Shown here piece after piece: positions 34,715-44,199 of a stretch of DNA of 64,000 bases. Under the pieces are notes generated by a model. It saw only the letters and a program-made list of their open reading frames with translations, searched no databases and had not been told where the DNA came from. A program made the translations under genes and the position numbers. Location of the stretch: the NCBI RefSeq assembly GCF_024714495.1, contig NZ_JAMZMJ010000007.1, positions 124,001 through 188,000 on the forward strand, written 5' to 3'. Source of the DNA: Marinoscillum pacificum. GTDB taxonomy: Bacteria > Bacteroidota > Bacteroidia > Cytophagales > Cyclobacteriaceae. The stretch's first letter is position 1. Every line of letters starts with the position of its first letter.

Positions 34715-35533
34715 TTAAAACAATTTCAAGAAAACGACGACAAATGGTACAGCTAAAATTAGGCTGTCGAAGCGATCTAAAAATCCACCATGACCAGGGA
34801 TTGAAGCGCCCGAATCTTTGATTTGCATGGTGCGCTTAAACATGGATTCTACCAGGTCACCGTATGTTCCGGCGATTACTACAATCATGGCCACACACAT
34901 CCATTGCCATTGAGCAAGACCTGTGGAATATCTACTAATTAGAATTGAAAAAGCCACAGCTGTAATTGCCCCACCAATGGCGCCTTCCCAGGACTTTTTA
35001 GGTGAGTGTCTTTCAAATAGTTTACGTTTTCCAAAGCGGATTCCTGAGAAATAGGCTCCAGTATCACTTGCCCAAATGATGAGCATTAGACCAAGCAATA
35101 TCTCATAGCTGTAGTATCCGTGATAATGAACCACAACATTCATCAAAGCAAATGGAAGTGCTACATAAGTTAAGCCCAGATAGAACAGCGCGATACTTAA
35201 GAATGGGTTGTTGTCATTCTTTTTATAGAGCTTCACCAGGAAAATCAAAGAGGCAACCGGGAAAATTGCAAAGTAATATTTTGGATCAATACTTCCTCGT
35301 GCTACAAAAAAGGAAAGTACGAAGAGAGAACAGCCGATTACTACTCCCAACAGTCGAATTGGTAAATAACTTTGAAGTTTGATCAAACGATAAAACTCCC
35401 ATTGTGCCAATAATGAAATAGTTAAAAACACAATGAAATAACTCCATTCTCCAATTATCAAGGAGGAGATAATGATTGCAGCTCCGGCTGCTGCAGATAT
35501 AATTCGCTGGTATAGTTCTGAAAACTTATTCAA
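34715..35533 (-). CDS. cdsA: Phosphatidate cytidylyltransferase
   Basis: A 272-residue integral membrane enzyme with about eight spans that makes CDP-diacylglycerol from phosphatidic acid and CTP. The CDS signature is in ASDTGAYFSGIRFGKRKLF, SPKKSWEGAIGG and, near the C-terminus, GDLVESMFKRTMQIKDSGASIPGHGGFLDRFDS. It overlaps the preceding small gene by 8 bp, and phospholipid synthesis continues with psd a few genes away. Confidence 0.95.
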   Translation of the reverse strand: MNKFSELYQRIISAAAGAAIIISSLIIGEWSYFIVFLTISLLAQWEFYRLIKLQSYLPIRLLGVVIGCSLFVLSFFVARGSIDPKYYFAIFPVASLIFLVKLYKKNDNNPFLSIALFYLGLTYVALPFALMNVVVHYHGYYSYEILLGLMLIIWASDTGAYFSGIRFGKRKLFERHSPKKSWEGAIGGAITAVAFSILISRYSTGLAQWQWMCVAMIVVIAGTYGDLVESMFKRTMQIKDSGASIPGHGGFLDRFDSLILAVPFVVVFLKLF

Positions 35534-35732
35534 ACTGGATTTCGTCGTTTATTATTTTAATTGCTCTAATCACATTGTCTGGGGCAACACATACTTCATA
35601 GTGACCAATGTGATGGGAAGAGTCCATTTTGCTCAATAATACAGGATTCATCTCATAATCTTCCAGTACCGCCTTCACAATTTCTGCTCGGTACTGCAAT
35701 TGGTTACTATATACGCTTTGCCAATCACGCAT
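35526..35732 (-). CDS. DUF2007-type small protein
   Basis: A 68-residue protein starting at the ATG 35732 (MRDWQSVYSNQL), just inside the end of the protease gene. A longer frame to 35783 would add residues unlike the family. The sequence QYRAEIVKAVLEDYEMNPVLLSK with YEVCVAPDNVIRAIKIIND matches the DUF2007 domain, a ferredoxin-like fold called a putative signal-transducing protein. It is coupled at both ends: an 8-bp overlap with the CPBP gene and an 8-bp overlap with cdsA. Its role is unknown. Confidence 0.75.
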   Translation of the reverse strand: MRDWQSVYSNQLQYRAEIVKAVLEDYEMNPVLLSKMDSSHHIGHYEVCVAPDNVIRAIKIINDEIQFE

Positions 35733-36669
35733 CTTTTGGTTGCTGAAAGTAGTTCTTGAATAAATATAGCAAAGCAGAACCACCTACTAAGAATATCGCA
35801 ATCACATAAAATGGTGGAGAGGTTTCAGCGTCTGTTGGATCAAAATCCAGAATGTCAAGTTGACTTAGATACAGAAGAATTAAAGTCAAACCATTATTTA
35901 TAAAGTGGCCTAAGATAGCAACCGAAAGACTACCTGACCAATAATAGAGGTAGCCGAAAAGTGCTCCTAACAGAATTCTTGGTACTACTCCGTAAAACTG
36001 CATGTGCATTGCTCCAAAAAGTATGGCAGCAAACCATATACCTACATGATGATTGAAAAAGGCTTTGCTCAAAAGATTTTGAATTAATCCTCTAAATAGT
36101 AGCTCTTCTCCAACAGCAGGTATTACTGCTATGACGATTAAGGCGATTAAAAATTGTCCAATATTCGCGAAGCTGGTTAAGTATTCAGTTAGTTCTTCTA
36201 GCTGTAATTCTTTTTCCTGCGCCCAGTTTTCAAACCATGATAATGATTCGGGCATCTTGATCCCTTGATTCCACTCTATCACAATGCTATTGGCTATCAT
36301 GAAACATAACATGATCAATATGGTCATGAAGGCGGGTCTCAAAGGTGACTCTGGAGAGTTCAGAAATTCATTGAATTTAAGATGCAGGTTCTTATATAAA
36401 AAGAATAATGGAGTGATTATAAACATACCTACTGACGTAATGGCTTGCATCATCATTATGGCGCTGCGCGCATATTCTGTCTCTTTTGGGTTGGTCAAAA
36501 TGGAGGCTAATTCGGCTAAATCCAGTCCATAGATGACAACAATCAAGACCTGTGAGAGAATGGAAAATGCAAAAAAAGCAGCTACGATATAGCCAGTAAG
36601 TATTAATAATAAGATCCACGGAGCCGCACTGTTTTCACCTCCCGCGGTGTTTTTCAGGATATTCTGCAT
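35725..36669 (-). CDS. CPBP family intramembrane glutamic protease
   Basis: A 314-residue polytopic protein with about eight helices. The CPBP/Abi motifs are present: EELLFRGLIQNLL (the catalytic Glu pair and Arg), a His-bearing HHVGIWFAAILFGAMHM, and ILGHFINN near the C-terminus. Members are Rce1-like intramembrane proteases. It heads a leftward operon with the DUF2007 protein and cdsA and is divergent from dusB, 38 bp apart, so both promoters are squeezed into the interval. Confidence 0.9.
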   Translation of the reverse strand: MQNILKNTAGGENSAAPWILLLILTGYIVAAFFAFSILSQVLIVVIYGLDLAELASILTNPKETEYARSAIMMMQAITSVGMFIITPLFFLYKNLHLKFNEFLNSPESPLRPAFMTILIMLCFMIANSIVIEWNQGIKMPESLSWFENWAQEKELQLEELTEYLTSFANIGQFLIALIVIAVIPAVGEELLFRGLIQNLLSKAFFNHHVGIWFAAILFGAMHMQFYGVVPRILLGALFGYLYYWSGSLSVAILGHFINNGLTLILLYLSQLDILDFDPTDAETSPPFYVIAIFLVGGSALLYLFKNYFQQPKDA

Positions 36670-36707
36670 AATTGGCCTAAATTTACGGCAAAATTAAAGA
36701 TTAGGCT

Positions 36708-37700
36708 GTGGTCAAAATAGGAAACTTGGAAATTGCGGAATTTCCGCTGCTGTTGGCTCCGATGGAGGATGTGAGTGACCCACCATTTCGTGCAGTATGC
36801 AAGGAGAATGGTGCCGACTTAATGTATACTGAATTCATTTCATCTGAAGGATTGATTCGAGATGCTGCAAAGAGTGTCGAAAAATTGGATATCTATGATT
36901 ACGAACGTCCAATTGGAATTCAGATATTCGGTGATAAAATTGACTCCATGCGTCAGGCTGCAGCTATTGCAGAGGAGGCCAATCCTGAGTTGATAGATAT
37001 CAATTACGGTTGTCCCGTGAAGAAAGTGGCTTGTAAAGGAGCCGGTGCGGGTATCTTGCTTGACATCCCTAAGATGCAGGAGATGACAGGGGAAATCGTC
37101 AAAGCCGTGCAAAAGCCTGTGACTGTCAAGACTAGACTTGGTTGGGATGATAGCACCATTCGAATAGTTGAAGTTGCTAAAAGACTACAAGATGTAGGAA
37201 TTGCTGCATTGACAATCCACGGACGTACTCGTAAGCAGATGTACAAAGGAGTGGCGGATTGGACCAAAATTGCAGAAGTAAAAAATCATCCAGATATACA
37301 CATTCCTATTTTTGGAAATGGTGATATTGATAGCCCTGAGAAAGCAGTAGAATACAGAGAGCAATACGGTGTTGATGGGATTATGATTGGTAGGGCAGCT
37401 ATCGGGTATCCATGGATCTTTAACGAAATCAAACATTACATGGCTACAGGTGAGCATTTGCCAAAGCCGACGTTGGAAGAGCGAGTTAGAGTTGCCAAAA
37501 AGCATTTATCATTTTCTGTAGAGTGGAAAGGTGAGTTGAAAGGGATCTTTGAAATGCGTAGACACTATACCAATTACTTCAGAGGTATTCCTAACTTCAA
37601 GCCATTCAGAACAAGGTTGGTAGAAACTGATTCGTATGAAGAACTTCAGGCAACTTTGGATGAAGTAGCTTCTGTTTTTGCAGAAGTAGAAATGGAATAA
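36708..37700 (+). CDS. dusB: tRNA-dihydrouridine synthase B
   Basis: A 330-residue FMN-dependent reductase that makes dihydrouridine in tRNA. The TIM barrel begins with FPLLLAPMEDVSDPPFR. INYGCPVKKVACKGAGAGIL has the catalytic Cys in the family loop, and VTVKTRLGWD, LTIHGRTRKQMYKGVADW and FGNGDID follow. DGIMIGRAAIGYPWIF closes the FMN-binding barrel. The C-terminal helical domain contains MRRHYTNYFRGIPNFK for tRNA binding. The start is a GTG at 36708, with no better upstream codon. Confidence 0.95.
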   Translation: MVKIGNLEIAEFPLLLAPMEDVSDPPFRAVCKENGADLMYTEFISSEGLIRDAAKSVEKLDIYDYERPIGIQIFGDKIDSMRQAAAIAEEANPELIDINYGCPVKKVACKGAGAGILLDIPKMQEMTGEIVKAVQKPVTVKTRLGWDDSTIRIVEVAKRLQDVGIAALTIHGRTRKQMYKGVADWTKIAEVKNHPDIHIPIFGNGDIDSPEKAVEYREQYGVDGIMIGRAAIGYPWIFNEIKHYMATGEHLPKPTLEERVRVAKKHLSFSVEWKGELKGIFEMRRHYTNYFRGIPNFKPFRTRLVETDSYEELQATLDEVASVFAEVEME

Positions 37701-37713
37701 CCAATAGTATTTA

Positions 37714-38601
37714 ATGACCCAGAAAATTCCTCTAAAGGCCTGGGGCCTTTTGTTCACCCTATCCTTGATATGGGGGAGCTCATTTATTCTTATTAAAAAG
37801 GGCCTTGTTGGCTTGGAACCGATAGAACTTGGAGCTGTCAGAATACTTTCAGCTTCCTTGTTTATGCTTCCTTTTGCCATTCGTAATTTTAAGAAAGTAA
37901 GACGAGAGCATGTTAAATACTTGATCTCTGTTGGTTTCGTAGGGAGCTTTATTCCTGCATTTCTATTTGCAATAGCACAAACGAGACTGGAGAGCTCTAT
38001 TACAGGAGTTTTGAATGCTCTAACCCCAATCTTCACTATTCTAGTTGGATTGATATTTTATGCACAGAAGCAAAAGGCACAAGTCTTTATCGGGGTGTTC
38101 GTTGGTTTTGTTGGTACGACTATTTTAGTTCTTGCCGGATCAGGTGGAGATATCTCCAACTTTAACTTCTATGCCTTTTTTGTGGTGGCAGCAACTATCA
38201 TGTATGCACTAAATACTAATTTGATCAAGTATCACTTATCGGATTTGAAGGCAGTAACGATTACAAGCATTTCGCTTGCATTTGTCGGGCCAATAGCTGC
38301 AGTTCAACTTTTATTCTTCACAGACTTCTCTCACAAGTTGATGCATGTAGAAGGCACAATGATGGCCACTTCATTCATTCTGGTTCTGGGAGTGTTGGGT
38401 ACGGCTATTGCCTTGTTGATTTTTAATAGACTGGTAAGCCTTACCGATCCAGTTTTTACTTCTTCGGTAACTTATATCATTCCTGTTGTAGCTATTTGCT
38501 GGGGATTGATTGATGGTGAGGTTTTGCTCATGTCACACATCATAGGAATCTCCGGAATATTGGTTGGAGTTTATATTGCTAATACGGCAAGACGGAAATA
38601 A
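37714..38601 (+). CDS. EamA/DMT family transporter
   Basis: A 295-residue inner-membrane protein with ten predicted helices arranged as two EamA repeats. The first repeat opens with WGLLFTLSLIWGSSFILIKKGL and the second with FFVVAATIMYALNTNLIKYHL. The family exports metabolites such as amino acids or nucleosides; the substrate is unknown. It starts 13 bp after dusB and probably shares its transcript, which ends at the hairpin that follows. Confidence 0.9.
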   Translation: MTQKIPLKAWGLLFTLSLIWGSSFILIKKGLVGLEPIELGAVRILSASLFMLPFAIRNFKKVRREHVKYLISVGFVGSFIPAFLFAIAQTRLESSITGVLNALTPIFTILVGLIFYAQKQKAQVFIGVFVGFVGTTILVLAGSGGDISNFNFYAFFVVAATIMYALNTNLIKYHLSDLKAVTITSISLAFVGPIAAVQLLFFTDFSHKLMHVEGTMMATSFILVLGVLGTAIALLIFNRLVSLTDPVFTSSVTYIIPVVAICWGLIDGEVLLMSHIIGISGILVGVYIANTARRK

Positions 38602-38605
38602 ATAA

Positions 38606-38633
38606 AACGCCATCTACAAAAGCAGATGGCGTT
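38606..38633. terminator. Bidirectional terminator after the EamA gene
   Basis: A 10-bp perfect inverted repeat, AACGCCATCT and AGATGGCGTT, with an 8-base loop, lies 5 bp past the EamA stop and about 35 bp beyond the end of the convergent leftward gene. Confidence 0.7.
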
Positions 38634-38669
38634 AGATTCATTGAACATTAATGTTCTATTGGTTAGGTG

Positions 38670-39581
38670 TTAATGTCGAAGTTTTTCAACAGTGAACTCA
38701 GCCAAGAAACCCTTCGCCTGTTCTATTCCCTGGAATTCAAATACCTTGTTGTCTCCATCGGCTGTGTGAATCTCCATTACTATTGATTCCACTTTCTTAC
38801 CCGTTTTGAATGGATCAGTTGAAGACTTACTAGGGTCTCTTTCTCTATCCACATTGGAAGTAAGGTTCGTTGTTTTACGCTTGATTCGGCCACAATATGA
38901 ACATTTGTATTCCTTCAGAATCTCTCCATCTGTGGTATCAGTTGGCTGTACCAAGACTTCTTCTTTTTCAAGCTTCAATGTTTGGAATCCACATCTATCA
39001 CACTCAAGCGCGTGAAGGTGACCTTTGTATTTTTCAATTTTAGTTTCACCAGTTGCTTCATCAATCCATACATCATAATCTACAGAGAAAGCATTTTCTT
39101 CTGCTTGCATTCCTTCATCAAGGTATGAATCTTCTTCATCTTCACTAAGTAACTTCATTTTGTTACCAGTGCTTGGGTTAATTCTTGGAGTGAATCTTAA
39201 TTTCTTAAGTCTCTTTTCCAATTTTCCTGGGTAGTAGTATTTGAAAACCAAGAAAGCTACATATGCATGTAAAGTGGCAATGAAAATTCCGATGAATATT
39301 CGGGTAAGTTTCCAGGTGATACCTAGAGAGACCATCTCCACGTAGGTCTGGTTGACCAAACAAAAAATGGCAAATGCCAGGATGTAGTTGGTAATTAAAA
39401 GTGTTTTGATTTCTCTTTCATTAGCTAAGTCATATTTGGCTTTAGCACTTCCGGCGGCAAGGTAGCGGAATATATAAATCAAAAATATAAGAGCACTTAT
39501 AGCTACTGATCCGATAAAAAGATAGAGCATGACATCATGCCATATATCCAAAAACACCTGATAAGTCTCGTTATCTTTCAT
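38670..39581 (-). CDS. Membrane protein with C-terminal zinc ribbon, unknown function
   Basis: A 303-residue protein I do not recognise. The N-terminal half has three to four membrane helices (VMLYLFIGSVAISALIFLIY, LLITNYILAFAIFCLVNQTY and RIFIGIFIATLHAYVAFLVF), a short acidic cytoplasmic linker (LLSEDEEDSYLDEGMQAEE), then a CxxC-x30-CxxC zinc ribbon at about residues 199-236 (ECDRCGFQTL and YKCSYCGR). The end has a repeated strand pattern. The combination suggests a membrane scaffold with a metal-binding cytosolic domain. It is leftward, monocistronic and convergent with the EamA gene. Confidence 0.6.
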   Translation of the reverse strand: MKDNETYQVFLDIWHDVMLYLFIGSVAISALIFLIYIFRYLAAGSAKAKYDLANEREIKTLLITNYILAFAIFCLVNQTYVEMVSLGITWKLTRIFIGIFIATLHAYVAFLVFKYYYPGKLEKRLKKLRFTPRINPSTGNKMKLLSEDEEDSYLDEGMQAEENAFSVDYDVWIDEATGETKIEKYKGHLHALECDRCGFQTLKLEKEEVLVQPTDTTDGEILKEYKCSYCGRIKRKTTNLTSNVDRERDPSKSSTDPFKTGKKVESIVMEIHTADGDNKVFEFQGIEQAKGFLAEFTVEKLRH

Positions 39582-39718
39582 AAGATTTTAAATAAGCTTT
39601 TAAATAGTAAATATTCCTGTTCACGCTAAAATAATCCTATTTACTCAAGATTATTGTATGATGTCGTCAAAGTTTTGTATTTACGACAGTTGACAGGGGT
39701 CTAAAAGCCTCTAAAACC

Positions 39719-39910
39719 TCAATACTCTGCTTGCGTTACAAATTGGTTTGTAGGAGTGAAATCAACGGAATCAATCGAATCAGTGTACATTTCGGACAAC
39801 ACCACATCTTTTACTTGGTCCCATTTTTTGAGAGCTTGCTTTTCTGTTTCCATAATAAAGGAAAACAGAGTCATCAGGAGAAGTAGCGATATGATTTTAC
39901 TCTTTTTCAT
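39719..39910 (-). CDS. Small exported protein, unknown function
   Basis: A 63-residue protein from the ATG at 39910 (MKKSKIISLLLLMTLFSF), which gives a typical signal peptide; in-frame upstream codons to 39952 add an unlikely extension. The mature part is short and acidic (KKWDQVKDVVLSEMYTDSIDSVDF) with no Cys and no lipobox. No family is recognised. It lies alone between two divergent genes. Confidence 0.45.
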   Translation of the reverse strand: MKKSKIISLLLLMTLFSFIMETEKQALKKWDQVKDVVLSEMYTDSIDSVDFTPTNQFVTQAEY

Positions 39911-40070
39911 TCTATCTATTAGATGCTGTTGACCTGTTGTTGGTTGCATCATATTCGAAAAAAATACTTTCCGAAAATCAAAAAGTTACTCTTAGGGTTA
40001 AATAGTTTGCAGTCACTTTAGAAATAAAGGAATTATTGCTTTATTTTAATAACAAGCCAAATTTGATCAT

Positions 40071-41909
40071 ATGCCTAAAGCAACATCTAAACGTCTGACC
40101 AAAAGTCAAACGAACAACGCCCTCTTAGTAGAGATTGCCTGGGAAGTCCTAAATCAGGTAGGAGGTATCTACACAGTGATTCGTTCTAAGGTACCAACTG
40201 TAGTCCCAAAGTGGGGGAGTCATTATTGCTTGTTAGGTCCTTATATGCCTGGAAATGTTGCAGCAGAGTTTGAACCCATAGATGTTTCTTCTTCTGATCC
40301 GTATGGTAAAGTCGTTCAAAAAATGCGTGACGCAGGTTATGTAGTGCATTATGGAGTATGGCTTGTTTCCGGTAGACCAAAGGCTGTATTGTTTGATTTG
40401 GGAAGTGTGATACACCGTTTAGGGGATATCAAGTATTTGCTTTGGGAGCATCATGGTATTTCTACCCCAAGCGATGATTTCTTGCTCAATGATGTACTGG
40501 CTTTTGGAGAAATGGTTAAGATCTTTTTGACCGAATTGGCAGAAGTTAACAAAGGACAAAAAGAACTAATTGCGCATTTTCATGAATGGATGGCAGCAAC
40601 TGGCCTTCCCGGATTGAGAAGAGATAAAGTGAAAGTGAAAACCATTTTCACCACGCATGCGACCTTACTTGGTAGATATCTGGCAATGAATGATCCGCAG
40701 TTTTATGATCATTTACCGTTTATGGATTGGCAAAAGGAGGCGCAGCATTTCAATATTGAATCCAATGTCATGATCGAGCGTGCTGCTGCTCATGGCGCAC
40801 ATATATTTAGTACAGTGAGTGAAGTAACAGCTGCAGAGTGTAGGCAGTTGCTAGGTAGAAACCCAGACGTTATTTTGCCAAATGGCATAAATAACCAGCG
40901 TTTTGAAGCACTTCATGAGTTTCAAAACCTCCATCTGGAGAATAAGAATAAGATTCACTCATTTACCATGTCCCACTTCTTTTCGAGCTATACATTCGAT
41001 TTGGATAAGACTTTGTACTTCTTCACTTCAGGGCGATATGAGTATTTAAACAAAGGCTATGATTTGACTTTGGAGGCACTGGCGAGACTAAATCACAGAC
41101 TCCAGACAGAAAAATCTGATTTAACCGTGGTGATGTTCTTCATTACCAAGCGTCCTTACTATAGCATGAACCCTGAGATATTGCAGAGTCGTGCATTGTT
41201 AGAAGAATTCAGACACACTATAGATGCAATACAGCGTCAGGTTGGTGAGCGCATGCTTTTCGAAGCAGTGAGTCATAAGGATACCAAAATGCCTGAGCTG
41301 AATAAGTTTGTGGATGATTACTGGAAATTAAGGTTCCGAAGAACCTTACAAAGTTGGAAAAGTGATAGCCTTCCTCCTGTAATTACACATAATCTGCATG
41401 ACGATTCTGGTGATGAGATTCTCAATTTCTTGAGAACTAGTAACATGGTAAATAACAAGCACGATCGTGTGAAAGTGGTTTATCACCCAGACTTCATCAA
41501 TTATACTAACCCATTGTTCAGTATGGATTATGGGCAGTTTGTGAGAGGGTGTCATTTGGGGGTATTCCCTAGTTACTATGAGCCGTGGGGTTATACGCCT
41601 TTGGAATGTATCGCATCAGGAGTGCCAACAATCACAAGTGATTTAGCAGGATTTGGAGATTATGTGCAGGAAAATGTGCCTGACCATGATCGAAGAGGGA
41701 TCTACCTGGTAAGAAGAAATCAGAAATCCTTCGATGAGGCTGCTGGGCAACTTGCAAACAAAATGTACAACTACGTACGGTTGAGTAGAAGAGATCGCAT
41801 CGATTTGAGAAACCGTACGGAGAGCTCTTCTACTTTATTTGACTGGAGTAACCTGGTCAAGTACTATGAGCAGGCCTATGTCCAGGCCATGCAAATGGAT
41901 GCCGATTAA
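40071..41909 (+). CDS. Glycogen synthase, GT3 (eukaryote-like) type
   Basis: A 612-residue glycogen synthase that resembles the animal and fungal GYS enzymes rather than bacterial GlgA. The N-terminal LLVEIAWEVLNQVGGIYTVI is the GT3 donor-binding signature, followed by GPYMPGN, LWEHHGIS and AHFHEWMAATGLP, and TIFTTHATLLGRY. The C-terminal domain has FFTSGRYEYLNKGYDLTLEAL and GVFPSYYEPWGYTPLECIA with the Glu residues that bind the nucleotide sugar. It should use UDP-glucose. A 4-bp overlap with the convergent MBL gene follows. Confidence 0.93.
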   Translation: MPKATSKRLTKSQTNNALLVEIAWEVLNQVGGIYTVIRSKVPTVVPKWGSHYCLLGPYMPGNVAAEFEPIDVSSSDPYGKVVQKMRDAGYVVHYGVWLVSGRPKAVLFDLGSVIHRLGDIKYLLWEHHGISTPSDDFLLNDVLAFGEMVKIFLTELAEVNKGQKELIAHFHEWMAATGLPGLRRDKVKVKTIFTTHATLLGRYLAMNDPQFYDHLPFMDWQKEAQHFNIESNVMIERAAAHGAHIFSTVSEVTAAECRQLLGRNPDVILPNGINNQRFEALHEFQNLHLENKNKIHSFTMSHFFSSYTFDLDKTLYFFTSGRYEYLNKGYDLTLEALARLNHRLQTEKSDLTVVMFFITKRPYYSMNPEILQSRALLEEFRHTIDAIQRQVGERMLFEAVSHKDTKMPELNKFVDDYWKLRFRRTLQSWKSDSLPPVITHNLHDDSGDEILNFLRTSNMVNNKHDRVKVVYHPDFINYTNPLFSMDYGQFVRGCHLGVFPSYYEPWGYTPLECIASGVPTITSDLAGFGDYVQENVPDHDRRGIYLVRRNQKSFDEAAGQLANKMYNYVRLSRRDRIDLRNRTESSSTLFDWSNLVKYYEQAYVQAMQMDAD

Positions 41910-43039
41910 TTTTTCATATAATCTTCCCACCATTGTACATGTGGAAGATCCTGTGACAGGCTAAACGCTTTACCTATTTTCGGTGTAACTAATTCCAGAT
42001 TGGCTTCAGAAGCAGCTTTTGCTACTCTGACTGCTGGCTCATACCATTCATGAGGAGCTAAAGAAAATCCTCCCCAGTGAATTGGCATCATGGATTTGGT
42101 GCGAATGTCCAAAGATGCTTGAACGGTTTGCTCTGGCATCATATGGATCGGTTCCCATCGGTGGTTGTACTGACCACACTCCATCATCGCAAAATCAAAT
42201 GGCCCCATTTTGTCTCCAATCTCTTTGAAGTGCGGACCATAACCTCCATCTCCACTGAAGTAAATTTTGTTATGCTCACCTTGAATTACCCAAGATGCCC
42301 ACAGTGTTTTGTTTCTGTCATCTGTTCCACGTCCTGAGAAGTGTCGTGCAGGAGTAGCGGTGAAAGTGAATTGCTCTAATTGAGCAGCCTCCCACCAATC
42401 CAATTCAGTAATTTTTTCTTCTGGAACTCCCCATGCTTTTAGGTGTGATCCGAGTCCCAAAGGAGTATAAAAGTGACCAACCTTGTCCTTGATTCTTTTG
42501 ATGGTATAGTAGTCCAGATGATCATAGTGATCATGAGAATAAATCACAGCATCGAGTTGTGGGATATTATCAAAATCAAATGTTGGAGCGTTTTTAAATC
42601 GCTTTCCAAAGATTGGAACGGGCGAAGCATAAGGTCCAAGCATTGGGTCAAGAAAGATCTTTTTACCTTCTATTTCTAAAAGTAATGCGGAATGTCCATA
42701 CCAGGTGACCACAATGTTGGAATCATTAGCTGCTGGTTTCTCTGTACCAAAGAAGGTGTCAAGTTCCTCTTTTGGAGAAGTGTTTTTTGAACTAAGAGAT
42801 TCTTTGAGCATTCCCCAGGAATTGGAAAAACTCATATCCATTTTGGTCTCAATCAGGTTGACGAACTGGTCTTTCTCATAATGAGATGATTGAGCTATTT
42901 TTTGAAGGTGCTCACCACTCGGCTTAGCGCCAAACTGTGGGGCGAATTTGATAAATGCCATAACTGCTACTACAAATACGATGATTACCGAGGCAATAAT
43001 TGCCAGTACTTTTAAAAAGCGATTTTTTAGGATTGCCAT
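41906..43039 (-). CDS. Metallo-beta-lactamase fold hydrolase (UlaG/NAPE-PLD-like)
   Basis: A 377-residue protein with one N-terminal membrane anchor (VLAIIASVIIVFVVAVMAFI) and a soluble MBL domain. TWYGHSALLLEIEGKKIFLDPM opens the domain, SHDHYDHLDYYTI is the HxHxDH metal site, ATPARHFSGRGTDD holds a further His, and FSGDGGYGPHFKEI and MMPIHWGGFSLAPHEW complete the set. Family members hydrolyse lactones or N-acyl phospholipids. The anchor and the NAPE-PLD resemblance suggest a membrane-lipid substrate, which is an inference. Confidence 0.88.
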   Translation of the reverse strand: MAILKNRFLKVLAIIASVIIVFVVAVMAFIKFAPQFGAKPSGEHLQKIAQSSHYEKDQFVNLIETKMDMSFSNSWGMLKESLSSKNTSPKEELDTFFGTEKPAANDSNIVVTWYGHSALLLEIEGKKIFLDPMLGPYASPVPIFGKRFKNAPTFDFDNIPQLDAVIYSHDHYDHLDYYTIKRIKDKVGHFYTPLGLGSHLKAWGVPEEKITELDWWEAAQLEQFTFTATPARHFSGRGTDDRNKTLWASWVIQGEHNKIYFSGDGGYGPHFKEIGDKMGPFDFAMMECGQYNHRWEPIHMMPEQTVQASLDIRTKSMMPIHWGGFSLAPHEWYEPAVRVAKAASEANLELVTPKIGKAFSLSQDLPHVQWWEDYMKN

Positions 43040-43191
43040 TGGTTTGAATTGATACTTTCTTTTTTGAAACTGTGAAATCTACCAATTGATTTCAGATCGC
43101 TTCATTGCAGCTTAGACGATTAGCAGCTTACGATATTTTAAAATCGAAAATATTTTTTCAACTTCAAAGCTCGACCACCGTATTTTAAAAG

Positions 43192-44196
43192 ATGGTAGAA
43201 ATAGGAGTATTAGGAGTATTTGCGGGAATAGCTGTGGCCATGTCATTCTTTTTAGCCTATTTCTTGATAGTACAGGTTAGTAAGAAAAATTCAGCGGTAG
43301 TGTGGCTGGGGTTGGCTGTTTTGGCGATTGGTCTACGTATAGCTAAATCCATCATTTTCTTCATTTTTTACGAAATATCGCCAATTGGTTTGGCTATCGG
43401 CTTTTTTGCATTGGCAAGCATTGGTCCATTGTTTCTTACTTATGTTTCTAAATCTCGTCACAGAGATAAGAAGATTAGCTCGTCAATACTCTTGCATTTT
43501 CTAATACCTGTGGTTGGTGCGATTACTTGTTTTGTGATCACTCCTGATCCTTTGGAAACAACTTTATATGAATCGGCTACTTTATTGCTGTCGGGATATT
43601 TGGGTGTTATATTGTACAGACACTTGAGATTTCAGTATGAAACTTCAGAGGAGAAAAGATGGATATCTACAACGCTCTTTGTTGGATGGGGTGCCTGGTC
43701 TGCTTTTGTGTTACAGCATTTGGCAGGAACTATTGTCTTTTATGCTTACGGTTCGTTGGTTGCTTCTGCTTTTATCTTTTATCTCTTTATGAAAGTGCTG
43801 CAGAATCCGCCAGTTTTTGGAATGAAGACCAAAAAAGTTGCCGTTTCCACTGAAGTACTTGCAGAAGTGAGGCGAAGTTTTGAACTCGATAGAGTGTTTC
43901 TGCAAACTGGCATTTCGGTTAATTCATTGTCGGAGCAAATTAATGTGCCTGCTTATCAGGTGACAAAAGCTGTGCGTGAACTTTACAATAAATCCTTCCC
44001 GGAAGCATTGAGTCATTTTAGAGTGATAGCTTTTAAAGAATTGATCTCTGATCCTGAGCAGAGCAATTTTACCATTGAGTATTTAGCGGAGCAATCTGGT
44101 TTTAAAACAACCAGTTCGTTTTACACTGCTTTTAAGAAGGAAACCGGAATGACTCCAACAGAATACATGGAATCATCCCAGTTAAAAACGGCCTAA
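43192..44196 (+). CDS. AraC-family transcription regulator with N-terminal membrane domain
   Basis: A 334-residue regulator. The first ~210 residues contain seven hydrophobic helices (EIGVLGVFAGIAVAMSFFLA, IGLAIGFFALASIGPLFLTY and others), followed by a cytoplasmic AraC/XylS DNA-binding domain at about 225-330. The domain contains ISVNSLSEQINVPAYQVTKAV (first helix-turn-helix) and TIEYLAEQSGFKTTSSFYTAFKKETGMTP (second). Such membrane-bound AraC proteins sense a signal in the bilayer. It is divergent from the MBL hydrolase gene by about 150 bp and may regulate it. Confidence 0.9.
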   Translation: MVEIGVLGVFAGIAVAMSFFLAYFLIVQVSKKNSAVVWLGLAVLAIGLRIAKSIIFFIFYEISPIGLAIGFFALASIGPLFLTYVSKSRHRDKKISSSILLHFLIPVVGAITCFVITPDPLETTLYESATLLLSGYLGVILYRHLRFQYETSEEKRWISTTLFVGWGAWSAFVLQHLAGTIVFYAYGSLVASAFIFYLFMKVLQNPPVFGMKTKKVAVSTEVLAEVRRSFELDRVFLQTGISVNSLSEQINVPAYQVTKAVRELYNKSFPEALSHFRVIAFKELISDPEQSNFTIEYLAEQSGFKTTSSFYTAFKKETGMTPTEYMESSQLKTA

Positions 44197-44199
44197 TTT

